Shown: positions 9,942 to 18,946 of the stretch, piece by piece
Layout: every line of letters starts with the position of its first letter
How positions within the stretch are numbered: position 1 is the first letter of the stretch
Source of the DNA: Stygiolobus caldivivus
GTDB lineage: Archaea; Thermoproteota; Thermoprotei_A; Sulfolobales; Sulfolobaceae
Assembly (NCBI RefSeq): GCF_019704315.1
Contig: NZ_AP024597.1
Span: 2,578,501 to 2,642,500, forward strand
Reading direction: 5' to 3'
Length of the DNA stretch: 64,000 nucleotides
Position numbers and translations under genes: made by a program
Notes under the pieces: model-generated
Databases searched by the model: none
What the model was told of the DNA's origin: nothing
Seen by the model: the letters and a program-made list of their open reading frames with translations, nothing else

Positions 9942-10322
9942 ATGTCAAAACCAACTTATGTAAAATTCGAAGTTCCGCAAGATTTGGCAGAGAAGGTATT
10001 GGAAGCTGTTAAAAAAGCTAGGGAAACCGGAAAAGTTAAGAAAGGTACTAATGAGACTACTAAAGCAATAGAAAGGGGCCAAGCAAAACTAGTTGTTATA
10101 GCTGAAGATGTTCAACCAGAAGAAATAGTAGCTCACTTGCCTCTACTTTGTGAGGAAAAAAAGATTCCGTATGTATATGTTCCCTCTAAGAAATCGCTAG
10201 GAGAAGCTTGTAACCTTCAAGTTGCAGCAGCTGCGGCGGCTATCATAGACCCTGGAGAAGCTAAAGAGATGGTAGATGAAATAATAAAGAGGGTAGAAGG
10301 ATTAAAAGGCCAATCAAGTTAA
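9942..10322 (+). CDS. rpl7ae: 50S ribosomal protein L7Ae (eL8)
   Basis: A 126-residue kink-turn-binding protein: a ribosomal protein that is also a core component of archaeal C/D and H/ACA guide RNPs and RNase P. The family signature is clear: [26 protein letters not shown], the [13 protein letters not shown] strand and the basic/acidic C-terminal helix. The start ATG at 9942 has a strong GGAGG 9-13 nt upstream and has its own leader and promoter, unlike the coupled genes before it. It is not grouped with rps28e/rpl24e as in many euryarchaea. Likely autoregulated by its leader. Confidence 0.96.
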   Translation: MSKPTYVKFEVPQDLAEKVLEAVKKARETGKVKKGTNETTKAIERGQAKLVVIAEDVQPEEIVAHLPLLCEEKKIPYVYVPSKKSLGEACNLQVAAAAAAIIDPGEAKEMVDEIIKRVEGLKGQSS

Positions 10323-10334
10323 AAATTTTTTAGT

Positions 10335-11564
10335 ATGAATATTTTTGTTATTGCAAACATTTTTAACACGTCTGGAGTTTATACTCACATAAAAAATGTA
10401 ACTGAGCATCTGGTTAAACTAGGCCACTCAGTTACCCTTTATACTCCATATTTTTTAATTGACCCTTCAAGAAGAAAAGTCTTAGAGGAATTAAAAGGTG
10501 TCCAAATACACCCTTTAGTCTACTCTAACCTAGAGAAAGTGAGTAAAACTCAAATCAGGACTTTTAGTTATTTTATCTCTTCTCATTTAGTTTATTTAAA
10601 TTGGAATAATCTTGGATTGGATAGAAAAATATTAGACGAATTGCCTAAATTCGACATAGTATATGATATGCATGAAGATTCTGTAACATTACGGTTGTCC
10701 TATCACGTAGCTAAGAAAGCTGGTAAACCTCTGGTAAAGCTACTTCATGATGAACCTTTCAGGAACTCGTTTGGAAGAGGATATAGACACTTTTATGGGA
10801 TTAAAGGTTGGGTTTATGACAGTATGATGTATTTCTTTTATAAGTTTGATAAGGAGGCGTTCTTAAGATCTATTAAGGACGGGGTCTTAAGAGGTATCGC
10901 AGGTGTATCTCCTTCCTCTTTTTTCTATTCTGGTCTGGATAAGATTTCGAGGAAATATAATATTATAACCAAGGTCTATAAGCCCGGTAATGCTTTTGAT
11001 AAAGAAAAAGTAGCTAAGTATAGAAAAACAAGGAACAAGGAAAATTATGCGGTGTATTTTGCGAGATTAGTCCCTCAAAAAGGTCTATATGAACTCCCTA
11101 AAATAGCTGATAAGCTTGAGACTAAAATAGTAGTTTGTGGGAGACTTTATAATGAAAGAGATAGAAAGTTTCTTGACAACAAAAAAATAGAATATAAAGG
11201 ATACGTCTTGATTGAAGACCTGTATAAAATTGTTGCTAATGCAAAAGTCCTAATTTATCCTTCTCATCAAGACGGATTTTCATTGGTCGTCTTAGATGCT
11301 TTAGCATTAGGTACTACGGTAGCGGCATACGATATACCAGCAGTTAGGTTTGTTTACGGAGGTCTAAAGCCGGTTAAAGTCGTAAAGGAGTACGATACAT
11401 ATAGCCTATCTAAAACTGCTAACGAGGTTATAAGGATGAATGATGATGAGTATGAAAGTGAGCATGAAGATGAAAAAGTGCGTCAATTTTTAGATATGCA
11501 TTCCAGTTGGGAAAACGTTGCTAAAGAGACTGAAGCGTTTTTGTTAAACTTCGTGAAACCTTGA
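10335..11564 (+). CDS. Glycosyltransferase family 4-like (GT-B fold)
   Basis: A 409-residue cytoplasmic GT-B glycosyltransferase. The N-terminal Rossmann half starts IFVIANIFNTSGVYTHIKN (acceptor side, GT4 pattern) and the C-terminal half has the VYFARLVPQKGLYELPKIAD strand and the SHQDGFSLVVLDALALGTTV donor loop. In that loop the usual E-x7-E pair appears as Asp-x7-Asp (D-GFSLVVL-D), a conservative but unusual change. It follows the eL8 stop by 12 nt and may share its transcript. Donor and acceptor are unknown; S-layer/pilin N-glycosylation or glycolipid synthesis are possible. Confidence 0.8.
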   Translation: MNIFVIANIFNTSGVYTHIKNVTEHLVKLGHSVTLYTPYFLIDPSRRKVLEELKGVQIHPLVYSNLEKVSKTQIRTFSYFISSHLVYLNWNNLGLDRKILDELPKFDIVYDMHEDSVTLRLSYHVAKKAGKPLVKLLHDEPFRNSFGRGYRHFYGIKGWVYDSMMYFFYKFDKEAFLRSIKDGVLRGIAGVSPSSFFYSGLDKISRKYNIITKVYKPGNAFDKEKVAKYRKTRNKENYAVYFARLVPQKGLYELPKIADKLETKIVVCGRLYNERDRKFLDNKKIEYKGYVLIEDLYKIVANAKVLIYPSHQDGFSLVVLDALALGTTVAAYDIPAVRFVYGGLKPVKVVKEYDTYSLSKTANEVIRMNDDEYESEHEDEKVRQFLDMHSSWENVAKETEAFLLNFVKP

Positions 11565-11574
11565 AAAGGTGTAG

Positions 11575-11661
<87 letters not shown>

Positions 11662-11666
11662 TCCAA

Positions 11667-11698
11667 ACTTATAACGTATTTCACATAATTATAAATTT
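11667..11698. promoter_or_regulatory. Divergent promoters of tRNA-Arg and polB1
   Basis: The 41-nt gap between the tRNA and polB1 holds two TATA-like boxes. ACTTATAAC at 11667-11675 (plus) gives a start near 11697, a few nt before the polB1 ATG at 11703, so the mRNA would be essentially leaderless. ATTTATAATT at 11698-11689 (minus) gives a start near 11667 for the tRNA. Inferred from spacing. Confidence 0.5.
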
Positions 11699-11702
11699 GT
11701 AT

Positions 11703-14357
11703 ATGGCTAAACAAGTTACACTTTTTGATTTTGCAACTACTAGCAAGAGAAAAGAAGAAGAGAAGAATACTAGACAAGAACAAAAGCAAGATAACCAGCA
11801 AGTAGATACTCCTTCGAAAAAGGAGATAGTAAAGAAAAGGGCTACGTGGATAAATGAGGTGGAAGAGGGAAAAACGTATTTTTTACTGCAAGTTGACTAC
11901 GATGGTAAAAAAGGAAAGGCTGTTTGTAAGCTTTACGATAAGAGCACCGGTAAGATTTATGTATTATACGATAATACGAATCACAAGCCATATTTCTTAA
12001 CCGATATTGAGCCAGATAAAGTGAGCAGAATAACTAAGATCGTTAGGGATCCCTCCTTTGATCACCTAGAGTTAGTTCAAAAAATAGACCCGTATACGGG
12101 GAAATACATTAAGCTCACTAAAGTTGTGACTAAAGATCCGCTTGCAGTAAGGAGAATGAGGAGTTCGGTACCTAAAGCATTTGAAGCTCATATTAAGTAT
12201 TTCAATAATTATGTATATGATTTAGGTCTGATTCCAGGTCTACCTTATGCCGTTAAGAAAGGAAAACTGGAGCCAGTAAAGCCTGATCTCAAGGGCGAGG
12301 AAGTCGAGGAAATAAAGAAGGCATTTGCAGATTCAGATGAAATGACAAAGAGAACTGTAGAGGAATGGATACCGATCTTTGAGAGTGAAGTACCGGATGT
12401 AAAGAGAGTGGGCATAGACATAGAAGTTTATACACCATCTAAAGGGAGGGTACCTTCTCCAGAGAGAGCTGAGTACCCTATTATTAGCATAGGTCTTGCT
12501 GGTAGTGATGGGCTCAAGAAAGTCCTTGTTTTAATGAGGCATGATGTAAGTACTGAGATACCGTCTAAAGATATTAGTGTAGAGACTTTTCAAACGGAAC
12601 GTGAACTCTTGGCGCGGTTCTTTGACATAGTTTCAGACTACCCGCTTATTCTTACGTTTAACGGAGATGATTTCGATATACCGTATATTTACTTTAGGGC
12701 ATTAAGGCTGAACTTTAAGGAAGAAGAAATACCTTTTGACATCGTTAATGACGAGGGAAAGTTCCTACCTGGAATTCATATTGATTTGTATAAGTTCTTC
12801 TTTAATAAAGCTGTGCGGAATTATGCTTTTGAAGGAAAATATAGTGAGTATAATCTTGATGCTGTGGCCAATGCTCTATTGGGCATGTCAAAGGTTAAGC
12901 TTGATACGTTTATAAGTTTCCTAGACTTAAGTAAATTGGTAGAGTATAATTTTAGAGACGCCGAAATTACTCTAAAACTTACAACTTATAGTAATAACCT
13001 AGTATGGAAATTAATTATTTTATTGGCAAGAATTTCTAAGCTAGGACTAGAGGAATTAACAAGGACAGAAGTATCTACATGGGTTAAGAATTTATACTAT
13101 TGGGAACATAGGCAGCTAAATTGGCTAATACCGCTAAAGGAAGATATACTTGCAAGGTCTAATGAGATTAAAACAGCTGCTGTAATAAAGGGAAAGAGGT
13201 ATAAAGGTGCTGTAGTAATTGATCCTCCCGCAGGGGTATACTTTAACGTAGTAGTATTAGATTTTGCGTCACTGTATCCATCTATAATCAGGAATTGGAA
13301 TATCAGTTACGAGACTGTTGACAACATGGAATGTAAGAAGAAAGAATGGATAGTCGACGAGCAAGGACAAAAGCTCCATTTTGTCTGTACGGATAGACCT
13401 GGTATAACTGCTGTGATTACGGGATTACTTAGAGATTTTAGAGTCAAAATATATAAGAAAAAAGCTAAGCAAAAAGGTATTTCGGAGGAACAAAGGTCAC
13501 TTTATGATGTGGTTCAAAGGGCTATGAAAGTGTTTATAAATGCCACCTACGGGGTGTTTGGTGCCGAGACTTTCCCGCTTTATGCGCCGGCGGTAGCAGA
13601 GAGTGTAACGGCAATAGGAAGGTATGTTATAACCACTACTTCGCAGACTACAAGGTCTCTGGGGTTACAAGTATTATATGGAGATACAGACTCGTTATTC
13701 ATTCATAATCCTTCTAAAGAAAAACTAGAGGAAATAATAAAATTTGTAAAGGAAAAATTCGGTCTAGATTTAGAGGTAGATAAAGTTTATAAATTTGTAG
13801 CTTTCTCTGGGCTAAAGAAGAACTATCTAGGGGTTTATCCCGATGGAAAAACCGATATTAAAGGAATGTTAGCTAAGAAGCGCAATACACCAGAATTCAT
13901 TAAGAAGGAGTTTAATGAGGTTAAGGCATTAATTGCTTCAATGAATTCGCCTGACGATATCTCTAAGATAAAGGTTGAATTAGAGAATAAAATAAAGGAC
14001 ATTTATAACAAACTAAAGAATAGAGGGTATAACTTAGATGAGTTAGCCTTTAGAATCATGCTGTCTAAACCTCTCGATGCTTACAAGAAAAATACTCCAC
14101 AACACGTTAAAGCCGCTTTACAATTAAGAGCTTATGGCGTTACAGTCCTTCCCAGAGATGTTATTCTCTTTGTGAAGGTAAAAAATAAGGATGGGGTAAA
14201 GCCAGTTCAGTTATCTAAATTAAGTGAGATAGATACTGATAAGTATGTAGAAGCCCTAAGGAGTACGTTTGAACAGATCTTAAGGGCGTTCAATATAAGT
14301 TGGGATGAAATAGTCTCAACTATAACTATTGACTCATTTTTCTCTAAGCAAAAATAA
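11703..14357 (+). CDS. polB1: DNA polymerase B1 (replicative family-B polymerase, Dpo1)
   Basis: The main replicative DNA polymerase with proofreading (884 aa). The N-terminus carries a PCNA-binding-like motif, QVTLFDF, followed by a low-complexity charged linker. Exonuclease motifs: Exo I DIE (about D239/E241), Exo [12 protein letters not shown], Exo III around YSEYNLDA. Polymerase motifs: [33 protein letters not shown]. All catalytic residues are present. The frame also opens at a TTG at 11697, but the ATG at 11703 gives [10 protein letters not shown], matching the Sulfolobus PolB1 N-terminus. The gene is monocistronic, with convergent neighbours downstream. Confidence 0.97.
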   Translation: MAKQVTLFDFATTSKRKEEEKNTRQEQKQDNQQVDTPSKKEIVKKRATWINEVEEGKTYFLLQVDYDGKKGKAVCKLYDKSTGKIYVLYDNTNHKPYFLTDIEPDKVSRITKIVRDPSFDHLELVQKIDPYTGKYIKLTKVVTKDPLAVRRMRSSVPKAFEAHIKYFNNYVYDLGLIPGLPYAVKKGKLEPVKPDLKGEEVEEIKKAFADSDEMTKRTVEEWIPIFESEVPDVKRVGIDIEVYTPSKGRVPSPERAEYPIISIGLAGSDGLKKVLVLMRHDVSTEIPSKDISVETFQTERELLARFFDIVSDYPLILTFNGDDFDIPYIYFRALRLNFKEEEIPFDIVNDEGKFLPGIHIDLYKFFFNKAVRNYAFEGKYSEYNLDAVANALLGMSKVKLDTFISFLDLSKLVEYNFRDAEITLKLTTYSNNLVWKLIILLARISKLGLEELTRTEVSTWVKNLYYWEHRQLNWLIPLKEDILARSNEIKTAAVIKGKRYKGAVVIDPPAGVYFNVVVLDFASLYPSIIRNWNISYETVDNMECKKKEWIVDEQGQKLHFVCTDRPGITAVITGLLRDFRVKIYKKKAKQKGISEEQRSLYDVVQRAMKVFINATYGVFGAETFPLYAPAVAESVTAIGRYVITTTSQTTRSLGLQVLYGDTDSLFIHNPSKEKLEEIIKFVKEKFGLDLEVDKVYKFVAFSGLKKNYLGVYPDGKTDIKGMLAKKRNTPEFIKKEFNEVKALIASMNSPDDISKIKVELENKIKDIYNKLKNRGYNLDELAFRIMLSKPLDAYKKNTPQHVKAALQLRAYGVTVLPRDVILFVKVKNKDGVKPVQLSKLSEIDTDKYVEALRSTFEQILRAFNISWDEIVSTITIDSFFSKQK

Positions 14358-14379
14358 TTTTTTATATAGTTAAAAATTT
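14358..14379. terminator. A/T-rich convergent terminator region
   Basis: The 22-nt gap between polB1 and the convergent small gene contains TTTTTT and, on the other strand, AAAAATTTTTA-type runs. T-rich tracts are the usual crenarchaeal termination signal, and this one could serve both directions. No hairpin is obvious. Confidence 0.4.
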
Positions 14380-14808
14380 TTATTCTTCTTCCTCTTCTTC
14401 TTCTAAATCTAGAGGTTTCTGAGAGGTGGCTTGGACAGCGTAATCTGTAAGCTCTTTCTCAATGTTCTCATCTATGTAAGGAGATACAACATATACTTTC
14501 ATATCTCTATAATCAGAATCCATCCATCTATTATCGAAACTTATTATATAAACTGGTATTTCTGCTACGGCTTCGGTTTTAGTCCTAGATTTAAGATAAT
14601 TCTTTATAATTTCATATACATTAGGCTTTAGAGGAAGCGGTATTTTAACTTCGTACATATCCCTCATTATAGTAAAGTCTGAAGAGTTTTCATTCCATTC
14701 CTTTAAGGCATTTGACGCTATATCACGCAACACCTTATCGAATTCTCCTTCGACAAGTTCTTTTTTCGTTATATTTCCGTCCTCGCTCCTTAACACAAGC
14801 ACTTTCAT
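14380..14808 (-). CDS. Conserved crenarchaeal protein of unknown function (possibly DUF2286)
   Basis: A 142-residue soluble protein ending in an uninterrupted acidic tail (LDLEEEEEEE). The body looks alpha/beta: KVLVLRSEDGNITKKEL, a helical middle and an EIPVYIISFDNRWMD strand. I believe it belongs to DUF2286, an archaeal family without known function, but cannot verify this. I use the ATG at 14808, which shares one base with the TGA of the lysine methyltransferase gene (TGATG); a TTG three bases earlier is possible. Tight coupling with that gene suggests co-expression. Confidence 0.7.
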   Translation of the reverse strand: MKVLVLRSEDGNITKKELVEGEFDKVLRDIASNALKEWNENSSDFTIMRDMYEVKIPLPLKPNVYEIIKNYLKSRTKTEAVAEIPVYIISFDNRWMDSDYRDMKVYVVSPYIDENIEKELTDYAVQATSQKPLDLEEEEEEE

Positions 14809-15299
14809 CAAGTTTCACCAATAACATATAAGTACACAAGGTGTGTCATATTTCCGTCCTCTACTTTTACAACCTCTTTAGGTTTCCATCCCCTCATTTC
14901 GAATTCATGGGATACTATTCTAGTACCAGGCTTAAGTTCTTTCTGAAGCTTTGGCATTAGCATTTCATTAACATTTGTCAGTAAAAACATAGTAACTACC
15001 GTGGCTTCTGATATGTCTACTTCAAAGAAATTCCCCTTAACAACATGGGCTATTCCTTCTACCCCATTTCTCTTTATATTTTCTATGGCTTCTTTTATTC
15101 TCTCATCATTTATCTCTACTCCTACGGCTTTTTTCACGTGAAAGTCCTTAGCTGCGGTAACAATTATCCTCCCATCTCCACATCCTAGGTCGTATACTAT
15201 ATCTTCAGGTCCTGCTCCAGCTATTTCTAGCATTCTTTTTACTACTTTCTCTGGCGTTGGTACGTATGGTACATGTGGAACGTAACTCACGACTCTCAC
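14808..15299 (-). CDS. Archaeal protein lysine methyltransferase (aKMT-like)
   Basis: A compact class I SAM-dependent methyltransferase (163 aa). SAM-binding motif I is VYDLGCGDGR, the acidic ribose-binding residue is in GVEINDER, and TMFLLTNVNEML forms the motif IV region. The full pattern, including the N-terminal SYVPHVPYVPTPEKVVKRML and C-terminal SHEFEMRGWKPKEV, matches crenarchaeal aKMT, a broad-specificity lysine methyltransferase that modifies chromatin proteins such as Cren7. The frame opens at GTG 15299, but a GTG at 15290 would begin MSYVPHVPY, which fits the family better. It overlaps the next gene by one base. Confidence 0.88.
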   Translation of the reverse strand: MRVVSYVPHVPYVPTPEKVVKRMLEIAGAGPEDIVYDLGCGDGRIIVTAAKDFHVKKAVGVEINDERIKEAIENIKRNGVEGIAHVVKGNFFEVDISEATVVTMFLLTNVNEMLMPKLQKELKPGTRIVSHEFEMRGWKPKEVVKVEDGNMTHLVYLYVIGET

Positions 15300-15314
15300 T
15301 TATACTTAAACTAT

Positions 15315-15626
15315 TCAGGTAATATTTTTAATTTTGTTAATTGCTTCCTCCTTTCCTTTTTCAGGATCTGGCTGGAACTTCTGGTTAAATGGCATTTGTG
15401 TCAGTACCGGTACGATTTTTCCGTCGTCAGTCTGAACAAATAATTGAGGTAGGAATGGCATACCGAATTCGTCTTTCTCTCCATAATCCGTAAGGAAAGT
15501 ATAGTCCTCTATTTTTATCTCTTTTTCAAGATTTAACTGTGTGCTCAAATCCTCAGTAACTTTTACAAACGCCTTGTGGGATGGGTGAGATTCAGATGTT
15601 ACCAAGATCAGTTTTTTAGCCTTCAT
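15315..15626 (-). CDS. Small conserved protein, possibly a cysteine-less thioredoxin-like fold
   Basis: A 103-residue soluble protein of unknown function. It starts with a hydrophobic strand KKLILVTSESHPSHKAFVKV and later has GMPFLPQLFVQTDDGKIVPVL. The order strand, S-x-S-H-x-x-H turn, helix, then FLPQLFV resembles a thioredoxin fold in which the CxxC position is SHPSH and the cis-proline strand is kept; there is no cysteine at all. This is a hypothesis from pattern only. It lies 15 nt upstream of the lysine methyltransferase gene, probably in the same unit. Confidence 0.6.
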   Translation of the reverse strand: MKAKKLILVTSESHPSHKAFVKVTEDLSTQLNLEKEIKIEDYTFLTDYGEKDEFGMPFLPQLFVQTDDGKIVPVLTQMPFNQKFQPDPEKGKEEAINKIKNIT

Positions 15627-15671
15627 AGTCCCATTAAAAGTACGGCAAGTAGTTAATAACGGTGTTGGTTC

Positions 15672-16250
15672 GTGATAACGAGGATAAGAAGACAGTCAAA
15701 GAAGTTACTTCAGCCAATAGCAAAGCTTTTTGTAAAGTCCGGAGTGACCGCCAATACTATAACTATTGCGGGACTCTTCTTGTCGTTTTTATACTTATTA
15801 GTTATTTTTATTTATAAAAATCCTCTGCTCGGAATCCTGTTAATTTCGTTTTCGGCCTTTATGGACGCATTAGACGGGGAAGTAGCAAGGTTAACTAGAA
15901 CTGCTGGAGTTAAAGGCAGTTTTATAGATAGTAGTTTAGATAGAATTGAGGACATAAATTACCTTTTAGGTCTTTTAGTCCTCGGTTTTTCACCCTTGAT
16001 AGTAAGTCTGCTAATAGGTTTGTCATTAGTAATACCCTATCTAAGGGCTAAAGGTGAATCGTTAGGTCTAACTAAAATTGAAGGTAGGGGAATAATAGAA
16101 AGGGGAGAGAGAATAATATTCATTATAGTTACGCTTTTCTTAGGTTTCTTTTCCTTTAAAATCGCCTTTATATTCCTCATAATATTCTGCTTATTATCAG
16201 CAATAACGGTAATCCAGAGGTTTTATTATATTTATAGAAGTTTACCGTAA
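15672..16250 (+). CDS. CDP-alcohol phosphatidyltransferase (probable archaetidylinositol-phosphate synthase)
   Basis: An integral membrane enzyme of polar lipid synthesis (192 aa, about five to six transmembrane helices). The family motif D-x2-D-G-x2-A-R-x8-G-x3-D-x3-D is complete: D65, D68, G69, A72-R73, G82, D86 and D90. The C-terminal part with RAKGESLGLTKIEGRGIIERGERII resembles archaetidylinositol-phosphate synthases, which join CDP-archaeol and inositol-1-phosphate; related synthases using serine or glycerol-phosphate cannot be excluded. The start is GTG at 15672. It overlaps the convergent priL gene by 19 nt. Confidence 0.85.
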   Translation: MITRIRRQSKKLLQPIAKLFVKSGVTANTITIAGLFLSFLYLLVIFIYKNPLLGILLISFSAFMDALDGEVARLTRTAGVKGSFIDSSLDRIEDINYLLGLLVLGFSPLIVSLLIGLSLVIPYLRAKGESLGLTKIEGRGIIERGERIIFIIVTLFLGFFSFKIAFIFLIIFCLLSAITVIQRFYYIYRSLP

Positions 16251-17188
16251 TATAGCTGTAAAGGATTAATTACTCCACACTCATTTACACATAGCCCTTT
16301 CTCTTTTAATTTCTGACACGAATACACTATGTACTTGTTATTTCTAAGCTTTTTATACTCGTCAGTAAATCCCTCTACCTCTGACCCTATGTCAATAAGG
16401 TAAGTTATGATTATCTTTTTCTCTTCATCAGAGAGATTATCTTTTTTCTTCATAAGTTCTAACATGCACGGGGGTGTCTTTCTACCTCTTATATTATCTG
16501 CCATTTTCTTGATCTCATCTGGTAAGTCAGTTAGTTGGGTTTGCTTTACTATACTACTCATTCTATCTTTTATCCTTTCAACAACTAAGTCTATTAGCTC
16601 TTCCTTATCTATGTAAACATTTCCTTTAGAAAGTATATGTTTACGCAGACTATATCTATCGTCTTTTTTCCTTAATTCTATCGTATATTTTAAATAGTCT
16701 AAAAAAGGGATAGAATAAGGAAGCCTGATTATCTTTATTTTTTTGCCGTTTTGTATCTCACGTAATTCTAATCCTTCCTCATTATTAATATTAATCCCTA
16801 ATATCTTACCTATTTCTATTACCACAGAGGGCTGTTCAAATTTTAACTCCTGCTTAAATAGATTTACCTCACTTTCGATAAACTTTTCCGTAATAATCTT
16901 ACTCCCTAGGGCAGACAAGATCAGGATAGATAGATAGAATACTAAAACAGTATCACCATGAAGTTTAGAGTAAGGGAGATTTTGTTTGTCTCGGATTACA
17001 TTCTCTATCCTTGTTCTTGCTTCCATAAGCTTTTCCTTGCTTGTAGATAATAGGTCCTTAATAGTAACTGAGCTACCATATTTACTTAGCTCGTCTTCTA
17101 AGCTCTTTAAGAAAGGATATTTTGAGTAATCAATAAGAGCCAATTCGATCCTAATGTAATAAAGAAATTTTATAAGCTTATATTCCAC
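16232..17188 (-). CDS. priL: DNA primase large subunit (iron-sulfur)
   Basis: The regulatory subunit of the archaeal primase (318 aa), needed for primer initiation with the catalytic subunit PriS, which is not in this window. The N-terminal half is mainly helical; the C-terminal domain has the four [4Fe-4S] cysteines of the PriL/p58 family at C241 (TPPCMLEL), C291 (YSCQKL), C300 and C304 (GLCVNEC). Length fits Sulfolobus PriL. The start is GTG at 17188, 21 nt from the divergent metG, so both promoters overlap. The 3' end overlaps the convergent lipid synthase gene. Confidence 0.9.
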   Translation of the reverse strand: MEYKLIKFLYYIRIELALIDYSKYPFLKSLEDELSKYGSSVTIKDLLSTSKEKLMEARTRIENVIRDKQNLPYSKLHGDTVLVFYLSILILSALGSKIITEKFIESEVNLFKQELKFEQPSVVIEIGKILGININNEEGLELREIQNGKKIKIIRLPYSIPFLDYLKYTIELRKKDDRYSLRKHILSKGNVYIDKEELIDLVVERIKDRMSSIVKQTQLTDLPDEIKKMADNIRGRKTPPCMLELMKKKDNLSDEEKKIIITYLIDIGSEVEGFTDEYKKLRNNKYIVYSCQKLKEKGLCVNECGVINPLQLYYGKLL

Positions 17189-17209
17189 GCGTGAACTAGA
17201 TGTGAGAAT

Positions 17210-18946
17210 ATGAAAATATTTGTAGCCTCAGCGTGGCCTTATGTAAACTCAGTCCCTCACCTTGGAAACCTCATAGGTTCAATCTTGTCAGCTGATGTGT
17301 TCGCTAGATACGCGAGACTAAAGTACGGAAAGGAGAACGTAATTTTTGTTAGCGGAAGCGATGAACATGGGACTCCAATAGAAATAGAAGCCAAAAAAAG
17401 GGGAGTCAACCCAAAAACTCTAACAGACCAAGCACATGAATATGATAAGAAGCTTTTCCTTGAAACGTGGGAAATTACTTTTGATAATTACACTAGGACA
17501 GAGTCTCAAGTGCATAAAGATTTCGTGAGGAATTTCCTATTACGCTTAGATAAATATATCAAAGTAGAGGAGGACGAAATACCTTACTGCGAACATGACA
17601 AGTTATTTTTACCTGACAGGTTTATAAAGGGTACTTGTCCCTACTGTGGTTTTGAGGACGCTAGAGGAGATCAATGTGATAATTGCGGTAGATTGCTTAC
17701 TCCTAAAATGCTCATAAACCCCAAGTGTGCTTTATGCGGTAGTACTCCAGTTATTAAGAAAACTAAACACTGGTTTTTTGATTTAACTGAGTTTAACGAT
17801 AAGATCGAGAACTGGATTTCCTCTTCACGTTATATGCCTGAAAACGTTAAATCCGTTGCCTTAAGTTGGGTTAAGGAAGGTCTAAAACCTAGGAGTATAA
17901 CAAGGGATAACTCATGGGGTATACCGGCACCTTTCGAAGGTGCGGAAAACAAGACTATTTACGTATGGTTTGAAGCACTATTGGGGTATATTTCTGCAAC
18001 AATAGAATACTTCGCAAACGGCGAAGAAAAAGACAAATGGAAGGAGTTCTGGTTTGGGAATAACGTAAAAAGTTATTACTTTATAGGAAAGGACAATATA
18101 CCTTTCCACGCCGTTATTCTGCCCGCTATGCTCATGGCATCTGGGGAAGGCTACGTGTTACCTACTGTTATAGCGTCTACCGAGTACTTACTTTACGAAG
18201 GCCAAAAATTTAGTAAGAGCAGGAAAATCGGCATATGGATAGATGAAGCTAAAGAGCTTATGGACATAGAATATTGGAGATTTGTCCTGATTAGATTGAG
18301 ACCTGAGGAAAGAGATACTAATTTTACATGGAGAGAAGCAATTAGGATAGTAAATACAGAAATAAATGACGACATAGGGAATTATGCTAACAGAGTCCTT
18401 TCCATGGTGAATAGGTACTTTGAGGGTACCATACCTACGCCTAATGAGGGGTCGTATACTAAGGATGATAATAATTATATCCAAGAAATCAATACTGCTC
18501 CAAAAAGGATGGGAGACCTAATTGAGCTAGGTAAATTAAAAGCTGGAACAGAGGAACTACTTAAACTTGCAAGGGATGGCAATTCATACCTTAACACAAG
18601 GGCGCCATGGAATTTAATTAAGGCTGATAAAGAACAAGCTGCCAACGTACTATTTATAGCTTCAAATTCACTGAGGACTATCGCGGTAATGTTATACCCT
18701 CTAATGCCCTATCATGCGTCAAGGCTTTACTCCCAGCTCGGGTTGAGTGAAATAGAATCAGAGAAATGGGATGAAGCAGGAGAGTTAAAGCTTAAGCCAG
18801 GGCATAAAATAGGAAAAGTAGAACCTCTATTTAAGAAACTAGACCTTCCGATAGAAGATGAAGTCAAACTTCACCAAGAAATCCAGAAAAAATTGGAAGA
18901 GATAAGGAAAAAAGTAGAAAAAAATAGACCTGAATTATTAAGATAA
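17210..18946 (+). CDS. metG: Methionyl-tRNA synthetase
   Basis: A class I synthetase (578 aa) that charges initiator and elongator tRNA-Met. The HIGH motif is VPHLGNLIG, the KMSKS motif is GQKFSKSRK (KFSKS). The connective-peptide insertion has two zinc knuckles: CPYCG with CDNCG, and a further CALCG (about residues 140-180). The C-terminal helical anticodon-binding domain follows; there is no fused dimerisation (Trbp111-like) domain, so that may be a separate protein elsewhere. It is divergent from priL and its 3' end overlaps the convergent atpI by 9 nt. Confidence 0.96.
   Translation: MKIFVASAWPYVNSVPHLGNLIGSILSADVFARYARLKYGKENVIFVSGSDEHGTPIEIEAKKRGVNPKTLTDQAHEYDKKLFLETWEITFDNYTRTESQVHKDFVRNFLLRLDKYIKVEEDEIPYCEHDKLFLPDRFIKGTCPYCGFEDARGDQCDNCGRLLTPKMLINPKCALCGSTPVIKKTKHWFFDLTEFNDKIENWISSSRYMPENVKSVALSWVKEGLKPRSITRDNSWGIPAPFEGAENKTIYVWFEALLGYISATIEYFANGEEKDKWKEFWFGNNVKSYYFIGKDNIPFHAVILPAMLMASGEGYVLPTVIASTEYLLYEGQKFSKSRKIGIWIDEAKELMDIEYWRFVLIRLRPEERDTNFTWREAIRIVNTEINDDIGNYANRVLSMVNRYFEGTIPTPNEGSYTKDDNNYIQEINTAPKRMGDLIELGKLKAGTEELLKLARDGNSYLNTRAPWNLIKADKEQAANVLFIASNSLRTIAVMLYPLMPYHASRLYSQLGLSEIESEKWDEAGELKLKPGHKIGKVEPLFKKLDLPIEDEVKLHQEIQKKLEEIRKKVEKNRPELLR

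Noticed and set aside
9934-9963. Mini-ORF starting at the ATG just after the L7Ae Shine-Dalgarno
   Set aside because: Nine codons, out of frame with L7Ae, only one or two bases after the purine run, so spacing is too short for initiation; it probably arises from the kink-turn AUGA.
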